Below are positions 28,122 through 37,753 of a stretch of 64,000 nucleotides of DNA, one piece after another (within the stretch, counting starts at the first letter, position 1; every line of letters begins with the position of its first letter). Under the pieces are notes generated by a model. That model was not told the origin of the DNA, ran no database searches, and saw only the letters and a program-made list of their open reading frames with translations. Location: the NCBI RefSeq assembly GCF_900101295.1, contig NZ_FOIL01000007.1:1-64000 (forward strand), in the 5' to 3' direction. The DNA is from [Clostridium] aminophilum (GTDB lineage: Bacteria; Bacillota; Clostridia; Lachnospirales; Lachnospiraceae). Both the position numbers and the translations under genes were made by a program.

Positions 28122-28183
28122 AAGAATATGATTTTGGATTTGCCATGAGTTCAGATTATATTAAATAGGGAGTTAACAGAAAG

Positions 28184-30676
28184 ATGCTTTCTATAGAAGA
28201 AAATGATAGCTTAACTCGTGATGTAAGTGTTGATGAGTTAATTGGAATGAGAGTTATGATTGTGCAGAACCATCAGATTGGAACAATCAGATATATAAAA
28301 GACGGAGTTGTTTCATTAGACTGTCATGGTTCTGAAAAAAAATATCTGTATCCAGCAGCATTTGCAGGAACACTTGAATTAGAAGATGAAGATCTTAATG
28401 AAAGAATTCTGATGCAGGGACAGGAGGCATCATTTGAGGAATTTAAGAAAACTTATCGTTTTGCCCTAACCAATGAGATTGATTTTTTAAAATTAACTGG
28501 TGGAAAAAAGTATAGGATTGTTGATGGCGAAAGAATTGCGTCTCGAGATGGTGAATACTTGTATGCTTTTGATACGGATTCAGACCTGCATTTCCCGGAT
28601 GGTACAACAGTTAAGTTGTGGTTTCCAGAAAAAATAGTGACGGGTTATGTTGTTTCGTGTGAGGATTTTACAATTCTTATCAGAACAATGGAATATATAG
28701 GTGAAACTATTGACAGCGTTGAGTTCACATCGGAACAATGGCAATTACTGGAAGCTTTGATGGATCGAATAAAGTGTATGGAACCATCAAGGGATTCTAT
28801 AGCATATGAAATTGCCTGTAACGGAAGAAAAAAACTTATTCCATGGAGTAATATAAGATGCGGTCAGAATTCTGCAATGAATAGAGCAACTTCTGAAAAA
28901 GTCACTTTTATTTGGGGCCCACCAGGGACTGGAAAAACAGAAACACTTGCAAATATAGCATTAGAACATATTGAAAAAGGGCGGAGAGTCCTTATGTTGT
29001 CATATAGCAATGTTTCTGTAGACGGGGCTTTAATGAGGGTTGCTAATAAAGCCGATCTTGAAGCTGGAAGAGTAATTCGATATGGTTATCCAAGAATTAA
29101 AGAGTTAATTGATAATTGTAATCTTACATCATATCAGTATGTTTTACAGAATAATCCTGAACTATCAAAAGAATACAGGGAACTCAACGAAAAGAAAAGA
29201 AGTCTAAAACGAAAGGATCCGGAAAGAATTGAAATAAACAAATGCATAAATAGATTACGGGACCTTTTGCTGCAACAGGAACGGGATCTCATTTATCGAG
29301 CGGATTTTATTGCGACTACTGTATCGAAAGCAACCGTTGATCCATCCATCTATATGCAGCAGTTTGATGTAGTTATCTTTGATGAGGCAAGTATGGCATA
29401 TGTGCCTCAGATTATTTTTGCATCAAGTTTGGCGAAAAGTTTTTTTGTATGTCTTGGGGATTTTTGTCAGCTTCCTGCGATTGTTCAGAATAATACAGAT
29501 GATCGATTGACAAAGGATATTTTTGAATACACAGGTATCACTTCGGCTGTCGAGGATAATCAGAGTCATGAGTGGTTGGTAATGCTTGATTTACAATTCC
29601 GAATGCATTGGGATATAGCGGATTTTGTCAGTCAAAATATGTATCAGGGAAGATTAAAAACAACAGATAAAATAAGTGAAAGCAGACAAGAAATTGCCAT
29701 GTGCGATCCAGTACCGGGGGCAGCTATGTCTATGGTAGATCTTAGTGGCATGTATTCTGTATGTACAAAAACCATGGATGGTTCAAGAATCAACATTATG
29801 TCTGCTTTGATGTGCGTGAGAATAGCTGAAAAGAACTTGAAAAACTATGAAGTAGGAATAATCACCCCCTATAGCGCACAGTCAAGGTTGATAATTGCAA
29901 TGTTACGAGATTTGCAGGAAAAAAACAAAAAATGGTTGAGGGTATCATGCGCTACTGTTCACCAGTTTCAAGGATCGGAAAAACCGGTTATAGTATATGA
30001 TTCAGTGGATTGTTTTCGAATGCCTTATCCGGGAATGATGCTCTCCTCGATGAAGAATGATTCAGCGAATCGATTGTTTAATGTTGCTCTGACCAGAGCA
30101 AAGGGAAAGTTTGTTTTGGTGACAAATGCTGATTATTTACTTCGAAAGCATCTGTCAAAAAAGTTGGTTTTTACCAAGGCAATTACTAAAATACAAAGGG
30201 AGCAGTGCTTGATAAGGGGGGCATCTGTGTTAGATGAAATGATGCCTATAGAAGATGAAGATCCATGTATTTATATCGGAGATCGGGAAAACAGCTGGAA
30301 AAGATATATTGAAGATATAAAGAATTCAAAGGATTCAATTCATATGGAGATACCGGATGTAATGGATGAGAATGATACCGCAATGGAACAATTTGGTTCT
30401 GTTTTGTCGATAAAAAAGGCGAATGGGGTTCATATTTGTATTCGAACACCTGAAGACATTGATTTGCCGATGGAACTTCAAGAATTTATTAAGCTCAATG
30501 ATTATGTGACAAATCCGGTAACGGTGATTGATAAAAAAACAGTGTGGTTTGGTCAACCGCTATATGCAGCAGATTTCATATCGGAGGGAGATATTCTAGA
30601 TACAGAATATTTTCCCTGTATCAGATTTGAAGGAAAACACATGGCAAGGTTGATACAGGCCTTTCTTGAGTTCTGA
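28184..30676 (+). CDS. COG1112/Upf1-like superfamily 1 helicase with degenerate PLD-like C-terminus
   Basis: An 830-residue protein. Motif I GPPGTGKTET is near 245, motif II FDEAS near 400, motif III GDFCQLPA, motif IV LQFRMHW near 470, motif V VHQFQGSEK near 591 and motif VI NVALTRAKG near 633, the full set of an Upf1-type SF1 helicase. The last 130 residues resemble the phospholipase-D-like domain found at the end of many such helicases, ending with DKKTVWFGQP, but the HxK part is missing, so nuclease activity is doubtful. It starts the AT-rich island and is 16 bases before the second helicase. Pairs of this kind often belong to anti-phage systems; that role is inferred. Confidence 0.82.
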   Translation: MLSIEENDSLTRDVSVDELIGMRVMIVQNHQIGTIRYIKDGVVSLDCHGSEKKYLYPAAFAGTLELEDEDLNERILMQGQEASFEEFKKTYRFALTNEIDFLKLTGGKKYRIVDGERIASRDGEYLYAFDTDSDLHFPDGTTVKLWFPEKIVTGYVVSCEDFTILIRTMEYIGETIDSVEFTSEQWQLLEALMDRIKCMEPSRDSIAYEIACNGRKKLIPWSNIRCGQNSAMNRATSEKVTFIWGPPGTGKTETLANIALEHIEKGRRVLMLSYSNVSVDGALMRVANKADLEAGRVIRYGYPRIKELIDNCNLTSYQYVLQNNPELSKEYRELNEKKRSLKRKDPERIEINKCINRLRDLLLQQERDLIYRADFIATTVSKATVDPSIYMQQFDVVIFDEASMAYVPQIIFASSLAKSFFVCLGDFCQLPAIVQNNTDDRLTKDIFEYTGITSAVEDNQSHEWLVMLDLQFRMHWDIADFVSQNMYQGRLKTTDKISESRQEIAMCDPVPGAAMSMVDLSGMYSVCTKTMDGSRINIMSALMCVRIAEKNLKNYEVGIITPYSAQSRLIIAMLRDLQEKNKKWLRVSCATVHQFQGSEKPVIVYDSVDCFRMPYPGMMLSSMKNDSANRLFNVALTRAKGKFVLVTNADYLLRKHLSKKLVFTKAITKIQREQCLIRGASVLDEMMPIEDEDPCIYIGDRENSWKRYIEDIKNSKDSIHMEIPDVMDENDTAMEQFGSVLSIKKANGVHICIRTPEDIDLPMELQEFIKLNDYVTNPVTVIDKKTVWFGQPLYAADFISEGDILDTEYFPCIRFEGKHMARLIQAFLEF

Positions 30677-30692
30677 TTAAAGGAGAATAGAG

Positions 30693-33600
30693 TTGAATCT
30701 AAACGAATACCCTGAAGAATTGAAAAATGAAGAACAATTTGCACTTGATAAGCTTATTGCCAAAATGGATAGGGTCCTGAATAGTCTTGATCACAGGATG
30801 AAAGAATATGTTCGAGAGGCAAAGAACGCAGACATTTCATTAAACCCTGATTTATATTTGAGCCAGCTTATGGCTCAAAAGGGGATTAAAGATACTGCTG
30901 AGTATCGCGAAAAATTGTTGCAGTCAAGGGATGAACTGTATCGTTCACGCTTATTATTAAAGTATAATGATGGGACGGAAGAAGGGATAAGAGAAATTAA
31001 GGTTGGTTTACACTCTTGTTCATATGGCTCAAAAAAATACGTAGTGTCGTGGACAATGCCGGTGTGCAGGCATTATCTCTTTGATAATAATAATACAGAC
31101 TTTGAAAGCATAGTTAAGGATAAGGACGGAAAAGAATATCATACGAAGTATTCGTTACTGATTAAAAATGAAGTCACGCTTAGATTTACGCGAGTAAAAA
31201 AAGTAATAAATATGTTTCCGGGCGTTTTTAATGATACTGATTTAGAAAAAATAAAAAATACAGATTTTTTTAGCAATGACTTTATAGAAAAAATGATAAG
31301 TAGATTCAATCCGGACGAGTATAAACCCGATCAGGCAGCGGAGATAATTTCAGATGAATTCCTTCAGGAATTATTGCAGAGACGTTCATCACCGGAATTT
31401 CGAAATATAGTTTTTTCTATTCAAAAAAAACAGGGCGAAATCATTCAGGCACCATATGAGAGGAATTTGATTGTCCAAGGTTGTGCAGGTTCCGGAAAAT
31501 CAATGATTATGCTGCACCGGCTACCAATTTTGTTGTACGATAACCCAAACAGCTTTAGTCGGACTTCGCTCTATATTATCTCACCATCTCAAACGTACAC
31601 GCAATTAGCTGATAATATGAGGCATCAGCTGGAAATTTCCGATATAAACATGGGCACAATAGAACAGTATTATGATTATTGTATTGAAAAATACCCTGGT
31701 TATAAAGCGAGCGAATATGGGAGGATAAGTTATAGTGATAAATTAAACAGCGAACAAGAAGCTTATATTTATTCGAAGAAGTGTATTTTTGATATTAAGC
31801 AACATTTTGAGGGCATCTTAAATTCTAAATTATCTTTGAAACTAGCGTTCTCTGAATTGGGAATAAATGAGAACGAACGAAGAAATATAACCACTTATTA
31901 CCAAAAAATCAATTATCGTCTGTTACTTTTACAGAGTGCTCTGACAGCAAATGAAAATGTTATTGAAAGATATTTCGTTTGTATACAAGCAGTGGTCGAT
32001 TCATTAAAAGATTTAAGCGCTACATTACGTTATCGGAAACAAAAAACAATTCAAGCGCTTAGTAATAGGATTAATTCGTTTGAGAAGGAAATAGAGAGGG
32101 CACAAATCGAATTAAAAAAATTGGATGAGAATAAGAATGCGGATGCGATAAAGAATAGATTAAATATAATCGATTACAACAGAAAACATCTTGAGCAGAC
32201 TATAGAAGAGAAACGCGTTGCAGAGTTAGATGACGATTATTTTAATTCTTTAAGTCTTCTGAATGATAAAGTTGAAGCAGTTATTGATCCTTTTCAGGGA
32301 TTGAATAATGGATTTACTCAAAATACCATAGAGAGCGTATATCATGCTGTAGGATTAGTTGGTCAACTGATTGGTGGATTCTATATGCTTTCATGGGAAA
32401 TATCTAAAATTGAAGACAAATATTCGGGATATCTTGGAGCAATAAGTCAAGATGTTGATAAAACTCAGCAGGAAATAAAGAGATTACAAGAAAGAAATGA
32501 AAAATATCTTGATTTAGAATACTATAATCGGATTCAAGAAGAACACAATGCTTTGTCCGAAGAAAGCAAAAAGGCGGTAAAGAACGCTTATAGAATTGTG
32601 ATGGCGAATATTGGCATAGAATCAGATGAAAAGGGAAATATAAAAGCCCTGAAGTGTTCGCCATATGTATATCTTCAGATTCTTTTTCAGTACCGAGGAA
32701 TCTCATCTATGCAAAAAGAATCACTTTTAGCAATTGATGAAGCACAGGGAATAGCACCGGAAGAACTTAATCTTTTAAAGAATGTCAATGGTGGTAATGT
32801 TATCTTTAACTTGTATGGTGATATTAATCAGCATATTGAGGGATCAAAGGGAATTGATAGTTGGGAGGAGTATTCGGATATTATTGATTTTGACATTCAA
32901 GAAATGAAAGAGAATTATAGAAATGCTTCCCAAATAACTAATTATTGCAATAGATTTTTTAATATGGATATGGTTCCTATCAACACATCTGGAAAAGGCG
33001 TTCATGAGTTGAGCAATATATTTGAGTTTCGAACGGAATTGTACAATCAATTGTTTGACAATAAGAGAACAGGGTTGGCAGCAATCTTAGTTGGAAATGA
33101 TGCTGAAGCTCGTTATTTGATGGGAGAGTATTCTGAATATGAAAACAAATTCCATGATATGACTGGTGAGGACTTTGGAATCCATAGAACTCGATGGAAT
33201 ATCATTCATATTGACGACGCAAAGGGTCTGGAATTTAGTTCAGTTATCGTGTTGGCTGGAAGAATGAGTCGCAATCAAAAATATATAGCTTTTACTCGTG
33301 CATTGGATGACCTTTATGTTTACTCAGAAGTAATTGATGTAAACGGTTATGAAAAACAAGGGCAAAATAAGCAACAGAATAATAATGAACAATCAAAAAC
33401 GAAACCAGTAATTGTTCATATTGATTACGCAAATGCCTCAAATTGCAAGAAACAAAAAAAAGAAAGCAAAAAGAAGGAATATAAAGATAGTGAACTAAGA
33501 AAATTCTTCGAGGAATCCGGTTTAGATGTTGTTGATAAACGAGATAAAGTCGGAGGAAGATTATGGGTTCTAGGCGAAAAAACCGCAATTAAGAGTGTTA

Positions 33601-33701
33601 TTAACGCTGCTATGTCAAAATTTCAGATTTCAGGAAAATATATCAGTTCAAGTAAAGAAATCGGGAATAGGAATGGATGGTGTACAAAGTCAGATAAATG
33701 A
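30693..33701 (+). CDS. HelD/UvrD-like superfamily 1 helicase with long coiled coil
   Basis: A 1002-residue protein starting at TTG 30693 behind AAAGGAGAATAG. Walker A VQGCAGSGKS is near residue 265, motif II LAIDEAQ near 680, GDINQ in motif III, motif V DAKGLEFSSVIVL near 840 and motif VI AFTRALDDLYV near 867. Between motifs I and II, at about 440-650, lies a coiled-coil insertion rich in Lys and Glu, as in HelD proteins that act on RNA polymerase, or in defence helicases. A Lys-rich linker and a small C-terminal domain (FEESGLDVVDKR...) follow. It probably works with the helicase encoded just upstream. Confidence 0.8.
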   Translation: MNLNEYPEELKNEEQFALDKLIAKMDRVLNSLDHRMKEYVREAKNADISLNPDLYLSQLMAQKGIKDTAEYREKLLQSRDELYRSRLLLKYNDGTEEGIREIKVGLHSCSYGSKKYVVSWTMPVCRHYLFDNNNTDFESIVKDKDGKEYHTKYSLLIKNEVTLRFTRVKKVINMFPGVFNDTDLEKIKNTDFFSNDFIEKMISRFNPDEYKPDQAAEIISDEFLQELLQRRSSPEFRNIVFSIQKKQGEIIQAPYERNLIVQGCAGSGKSMIMLHRLPILLYDNPNSFSRTSLYIISPSQTYTQLADNMRHQLEISDINMGTIEQYYDYCIEKYPGYKASEYGRISYSDKLNSEQEAYIYSKKCIFDIKQHFEGILNSKLSLKLAFSELGINENERRNITTYYQKINYRLLLLQSALTANENVIERYFVCIQAVVDSLKDLSATLRYRKQKTIQALSNRINSFEKEIERAQIELKKLDENKNADAIKNRLNIIDYNRKHLEQTIEEKRVAELDDDYFNSLSLLNDKVEAVIDPFQGLNNGFTQNTIESVYHAVGLVGQLIGGFYMLSWEISKIEDKYSGYLGAISQDVDKTQQEIKRLQERNEKYLDLEYYNRIQEEHNALSEESKKAVKNAYRIVMANIGIESDEKGNIKALKCSPYVYLQILFQYRGISSMQKESLLAIDEAQGIAPEELNLLKNVNGGNVIFNLYGDINQHIEGSKGIDSWEEYSDIIDFDIQEMKENYRNASQITNYCNRFFNMDMVPINTSGKGVHELSNIFEFRTELYNQLFDNKRTGLAAILVGNDAEARYLMGEYSEYENKFHDMTGEDFGIHRTRWNIIHIDDAKGLEFSSVIVLAGRMSRNQKYIAFTRALDDLYVYSEVIDVNGYEKQGQNKQQNNNEQSKTKPVIVHIDYANASNCKKQKKESKKKEYKDSELRKFFEESGLDVVDKRDKVGGRLWVLGEKTAIKSVINAAMSKFQISGKYISSSKEIGNRNGWCTKSDK

Positions 33702-33745
33702 TTTGATGGTGTTTTAAAGATTATAGAATTGCTCACAATATGATA

Positions 33746-33774
33746 TTGAAAAACGATACGCGTGGGGTTACAAT
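33746..33774 (+). promoter_or_regulatory. Promoter of the HigBA module, giving a leaderless or near-leaderless mRNA
   Basis: TTGAAA (33746-33751), a 17-base spacer and TACAAT (33769-33774). Transcription would start about at the ATG of higB (33781), which has no ribosome binding site. Confidence 0.6.
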
Positions 33775-33780
33775 CGAGAT

Positions 33781-34059
33781 ATGATAAAATCTTTTTCGCA
33801 CAAAGGATTAAAAGATTTCTTTGAAACGGGCTCCAAAAAGGGAATTCAGCCGGAGCATGCCACAAAATTGGAAAGAATGTTGGATAGGCTTGATGCCAGT
33901 ATGTGTCCGAATGATATGAATCTACCCGGATATCGTTTGCATCAGCTCAAGGGAGATTTGAGCGAAATGTGGTCTGTCACGGTTAATGGAAATTGGCGTA
34001 TAACATTTTACTTTGAAGGGAATGATGCCTTTTTGGTGGACTACACGGATTATCATTGA
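33781..34059 (+). CDS. higB: HigB-type RelE/ParE toxin
   Basis: A 92-residue protein of the HigB family: IKSFSHKGLKDFFETG at the start, LHQLKGDLSEMWSVTVNGNWRITFYF in the core and a C-terminal DYTDYH. HigB toxins are ribosome-dependent mRNA endonucleases neutralised by HigA. The gene precedes its antitoxin, the reverse of most toxin-antitoxin pairs and typical for hig. Its start codon lies only 6 bases after a good -10 box, and no ribosome binding site is visible. Confidence 0.9.
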   Translation: MIKSFSHKGLKDFFETGSKKGIQPEHATKLERMLDRLDASMCPNDMNLPGYRLHQLKGDLSEMWSVTVNGNWRITFYFEGNDAFLVDYTDYH

Positions 34060-34074
34060 ATGGAGGGATGAATC

Positions 34075-34374
34075 ATGACAAGAAAACCGACCCATCCCGG
34101 CAGAGTGTTTTTAGAAGACGTACTAAAGCCGTTAGGATTATCTGTCACAGAGGCAGCAAAGATGTTAGGTGTCAGTAGGAAAACTTTGTCGGAGTTTGTA
34201 AATGAAAAGGCTGCTTTAAGTCCTGAGATGGCTTTGCGGATCAGTAAGGCGACCAATACCTCGGCAGAAAGTTGGCTCAATATGCAGCAGAAACTTACAT
34301 TATGGAATGCAAGCCAGCATGAACCGATGAATGTGATAATGTTTCCGATGCCGATAAAAGCAATGGAAGGATGA
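34075..34374 (+). CDS. higA: HigA-type antitoxin
   Basis: A 99-residue XRE-type antitoxin with the family start KPTHPGRVFLEDVLKPLGLSV, an HTH (AAKMLGVSRKTLSEFVNEKAALSPEMALRIS) and a short tail. It neutralises HigB and represses their promoter. A TGGAGGGATG site precedes ATG 34075, in contrast to higB, so the antitoxin should be translated better than the toxin. Confidence 0.92.
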   Translation: MTRKPTHPGRVFLEDVLKPLGLSVTEAAKMLGVSRKTLSEFVNEKAALSPEMALRISKATNTSAESWLNMQQKLTLWNASQHEPMNVIMFPMPIKAMEG

Positions 34375-34430
34375 ATCTCGACGAAACGATGTTGGATGGC
34401 AGAATCAAGCGAAAATATCGTGCGCCCCTC

Positions 34431-34472
34431 ATCCATCTATTCGATAAAGTGGACTTTCACGAATAGATGGAT
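34431..34472. promoter_or_regulatory. Hairpin downstream of higA
   Basis: A perfect 13-bp stem (34431-34443 with 34460-34472) with a 16-base loop and no T-run. It lies 56 bases after higA and may protect the 3' end or mark the island border. Confidence 0.5.
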
Positions 34473-34543
34473 ATCACATCTTCTCTCGCCGGGTTCCTGC
34501 TTCTGTCCCCTCTTTTCGGTAAAATGCCCTGGACTGACGATTT

Positions 34544-34591
34544 ACAGCGGATAATCCATCTGATTTTGGGTTATCCGCTGTTTCTCATTTA
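34544..34591 (+). terminator. Terminator of the helicase-hig island
   Basis: ACAGCGGATAA (34544-34554) pairs with TTATCCGCTGT (34571-34581), followed by TTCTCATTTATT. The T-tract is interrupted, so strength is moderate. Confidence 0.6.
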
Positions 34592-34652
34592 TTGGGATGT
34601 TCCGTTGTCTGTGTACCGAAATCCGCTATCTGCAAGGTATTTTAGATTCACT

Positions 34653-36986
34653 TTATGGATCCATATTCATTTCTTCAGATTCGGCATCACCGGACTCCGG
34701 ATGATCGCATTTGGCATACAAAATCCTCAGCTCACTGGCCAGTTCATCACGGATGACAAATCGGTCAATGATTCCGTTATTCTGATACCATCCAAGATTC
34801 GGATCCATTGTTTCAACCAGAACAATCAAACGGATCTCCGGATTCTGTCTTCGGATAATTTCTGCCAGATCAATCCCGCTCATCGCCGGCAGCTGATAAT
34901 CGATCAGCATCAGATCGAAACAGTTCGGGTCTTTTGTGATCCGGTCCAGAACCGGCGCAGACTGCTCGAATACAGACACACTCATATCGGGCAGATGAAA
35001 AAAGTCCCGGTACTGGCGAATTTTCAGATCTGGAGAAACAATTCCAACATTTTTTATGGAGTTGAGTCGTTTTCGGCCGCCGAAACCACGGTTTTCCGTG
35101 ATTTCCGGGATCTCAATCCGAAATTCCGTGCCCTCTCCGACTTTGCTGTATACACGAATGGAACCGTGAATTGAATTCAGAATATTCTGAATTACTGACA
35201 GACCGAGTCCGGTTCCCTCCCGCGATCCTTTTGTGGTGTAAAACGGATCGAAAATTCTTGAAAGCGACTGCTCCGGAATTCCGCACCCGTTGTCTTTCAC
35301 AAAAAGGATCGGCTGTCCGCCGTTGTTGCGGCCAAATTGTATACAAAGAGTCGGCTGCTTCGTCTCTTCCATTGCCTGAAACGAATTTTTTGCCAGATTC
35401 ATCAGGATTTGTTCCACCATCCCCTTTCGGATCAGGCAGAAAATGTTTTCGTCCGTAATGTCGGCGATGAAGGTGATGCGCGCCGGGCAAAGCTGACGGA
35501 TCAGATTGGAGGCGGTCTGCACTTCTTCCGTCAGATTGAGCTCGCTCAGTCTGATGCCGGTGTCCTGCCGGGAAAACTCCAAAAGCTGGCGGGATAGATC
35601 GGAGGCGCGGTCGATGGAGGAAGAAATCTCTCGGACCATCTCTTTTCCGTCTTCGGACAGTGTTTCATCGTTTTGAAGCATATCTGCGTACAGAAGAACC
35701 GGCGTCAGGTAGTTGTTGAATTCGTGTGCGATGTGGCTCGACATCATGCCGAGGGACTGAATGCGCTGATAATGCCGGATTTCCTCATTTTTCTGCAGGA
35801 TGGTCTCCATTCCCCGGTTGATTTCCTGTAAGTAATGGATTTTGTCCTCCTGGGATCGGGCCTGATATGTGATCCGGATGATGAGATACATCACGATAAG
35901 CACCAGAAGGACGTAAATCGTCAGAATACGGGTCAGCATGGAAATCATGCTGTTCAGAGGTTCCTGCAGTTCTTCCAGGGGAAGGGTCGAGTTGATGATC
36001 CATTGTTCCCCCCGAAATCGTATTGTGGTGAATGCGATCACCCTTGTGATGTCCTGCGGCGGATTCTGATCCCAGTCATAGGTGTGAAGAACCTGACTTC
36101 CCGAGTCGTGCTCGGTCTGATAGGTGATCCATTTTTCCAGATCGGACAGATTGAGATTCGGGTAGATCCGGGCACGGTCGGAAATGGCATCCAGACCGAT
36201 CTGGCTTTTGGCATGGTGCATGAGGATCGTCAGATCCTGATCTTTGACGATGGAATATCCCCCTGTGCCTATGCGGACCGGTGCGACAATCCGGCGATAA
36301 ATCTCATTTAGATCCATCGCCAAAAGAACGATGCACCGTTCGTTTCCGTAGGAAAAATATTTCCGGATATACATGTGATATCCCTGACCGCCGGAAATCT
36401 GCCGTTTTCCGACGATCTCCGCTTCGATCTCCGGTTTGTTTTTTAGGCCGGCTGCTGCCGCCTCTTCCGCTTGGGAATCCGGATCGGACGCTGCTTTTGA
36501 TAATTCATCCGTGTCGGAAAAATCGCCCGAAAGCCGGTTTTGGCTTTCTGCAAAGGATCGCAGATCCGGATCGGCATCCTTTTGGGATACCGCTTCTCCG
36601 TTCCGGTCAAAATACAGGACCGGTCCGTTTTCCCGCCGCAGTATCAGGCCGCTGTAAAGGTCATGTTTCCGGTTCAGAAAAGCGGAATTTTTCCGCTGTA
36701 ATCCGTCGTCCGGCTCGGTCTGCATGCGCTCGGAAACGATTTCATCATAGAAAAGGTCGATTTCTCCAAGGTTTGCCATGATAAAATCGCCGACATTCTG
36801 TCCGATTGTGTCGGCGATGGTCTGAAGCTGTTTTTCTTCGCTGCGGATGATGGAATCGCGGTACCGGACATAAAACAGGTAACATCCGGAAAAGACCGCC
36901 AGGGACACCACAATGATGGCGGTGAAAGCGAGAATGATGAAACGGCCGGATCGGCGGGTCAGATTATTATGTCTATTTTTTTTCAT
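34653..36986 (-). CDS. Hybrid sensor histidine kinase with degenerate receiver domain
   Basis: About 777 residues from ATG 36986 (an AGGAG lies 14 bases upstream; coupling to the preceding gene is likely). Two membrane helices (about 15-37 and 355-380) flank an extracellular Cache-like sensor. The kinase core has an H-box SSHIAHEFNNYLTP (His near 420), N-box NLAKNSFQAMEE, G1 DNGCGIP and G2 GTGLGLSVI. A C-terminal receiver-like domain keeps the phospho-acceptor Asp in LMLIDYQLPAMSG, but its N-terminal acidic pair is replaced by SPD and the conserved Lys is not evident. Its partner is the OmpR-type regulator immediately upstream; the ligand is likely a carboxylate, given the divergent citrate transporter. 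Confidence 0.85.
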   Translation of the reverse strand: MKKNRHNNLTRRSGRFIILAFTAIIVVSLAVFSGCYLFYVRYRDSIIRSEEKQLQTIADTIGQNVGDFIMANLGEIDLFYDEIVSERMQTEPDDGLQRKNSAFLNRKHDLYSGLILRRENGPVLYFDRNGEAVSQKDADPDLRSFAESQNRLSGDFSDTDELSKAASDPDSQAEEAAAAGLKNKPEIEAEIVGKRQISGGQGYHMYIRKYFSYGNERCIVLLAMDLNEIYRRIVAPVRIGTGGYSIVKDQDLTILMHHAKSQIGLDAISDRARIYPNLNLSDLEKWITYQTEHDSGSQVLHTYDWDQNPPQDITRVIAFTTIRFRGEQWIINSTLPLEELQEPLNSMISMLTRILTIYVLLVLIVMYLIIRITYQARSQEDKIHYLQEINRGMETILQKNEEIRHYQRIQSLGMMSSHIAHEFNNYLTPVLLYADMLQNDETLSEDGKEMVREISSSIDRASDLSRQLLEFSRQDTGIRLSELNLTEEVQTASNLIRQLCPARITFIADITDENIFCLIRKGMVEQILMNLAKNSFQAMEETKQPTLCIQFGRNNGGQPILFVKDNGCGIPEQSLSRIFDPFYTTKGSREGTGLGLSVIQNILNSIHGSIRVYSKVGEGTEFRIEIPEITENRGFGGRKRLNSIKNVGIVSPDLKIRQYRDFFHLPDMSVSVFEQSAPVLDRITKDPNCFDLMLIDYQLPAMSGIDLAEIIRRQNPEIRLIVLVETMDPNLGWYQNNGIIDRFVIRDELASELRILYAKCDHPESGDAESEEMNMDP

Positions 36987-37021
36987 GGCTGACGCTGTTT
37001 CTCCTAAAAGGAGGTGTGATG

Positions 37022-37717
37022 TCACACACCCGGAACTTCAAACAGGTACCCGATGCCGCGAACGGTTTTGAGATACTGCGGATTTTTTGGATCGTCCTCT
37101 ATCTTGGCGCGGATCCGCCGTACATAGACGATGATGGTGTTGTCGTCGACGACGGAATCTCCCCAGACCTGATTGTAAAGCTGTTCTTTTGTAAAAACCT
37201 GCCCCGGATGCTCCATGAAAAAACGGAACAGGGTCAGTTCCCTGCCGGTCAGAGCGAGTTCATTTCCGCCTTTCAGACAGGTCATCCGCAGCGTATCCAC
37301 AGAAAACGGTCCCTGCCGGATTTCATTTGGCGCTAGCCTGTTGTAGATCTCGCTGCGCCGGATGAGGGCCTTCGCTGTCTGGATCAGAACGGAATTGTGA
37401 AACGGTTTCGTCAGGTAGCTGTCTGCGCCGAAGCCGAGCCCCAACACCTGATCCATCTCATCGGATTTTCCGGACAGCATCATGACCGGTGTGCTGTCTC
37501 CCTTCCCTCTCATGGTCTGAAGGACCTGATAGCCGCCGACCCGCTTCATCATGACATCCAGAATGACCAGATGAAAATGTTCGGACCGGAGAATCTGAAG
37601 GGCCTCATCGCCGTCTTCCGCTTCGATCACCGTCATATTTTCTTTTTTGAAGGCCAGCCGGATAGCTGTGCGGATGGCTTTCTCATCGTCGACCACAAGA
37701 ATTTTCTCGTCACTCAT
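37022..37717 (-). CDS. OmpR/PhoB-family response regulator
   Basis: A 231-residue regulator. The receiver has VVDDE at the start, the phospho-acceptor Asp in LVILDVMM near 54, and Lys in YLTKPF. The C-terminal winged helix shows the usual LTGRELTLFRFFMEHPGQVFTKEQLYNQVW, VVDDNTIIVYVRRIRAKI and RGIGYLFE. It binds direct repeats as a dimer in known relatives. A triple TGTCA repeat of PhoB-box type lies in the divergent region, in front of the citrate transporter gene, and is its probable target. The gene is followed by the sensor kinase 35 bases on. Confidence 0.93.
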   Translation of the reverse strand: MSDEKILVVDDEKAIRTAIRLAFKKENMTVIEAEDGDEALQILRSEHFHLVILDVMMKRVGGYQVLQTMRGKGDSTPVMMLSGKSDEMDQVLGLGFGADSYLTKPFHNSVLIQTAKALIRRSEIYNRLAPNEIRQGPFSVDTLRMTCLKGGNELALTGRELTLFRFFMEHPGQVFTKEQLYNQVWGDSVVDDNTIIVYVRRIRAKIEDDPKNPQYLKTVRGIGYLFEVPGV

Positions 37718-37753
37718 TTTCTTTCGCTTCCTTACATATTGTCATCTGTATCA

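Larger units (their letters stand above)
27884..28183. other. Intergenic boundary of the AT-rich helicase island
   Basis: Holds the terminator of the NlpC/P60 gene and the promoter of the first helicase. Base composition changes here from mixed to clearly AT-rich, marking the left edge of the island. Confidence 0.6.
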
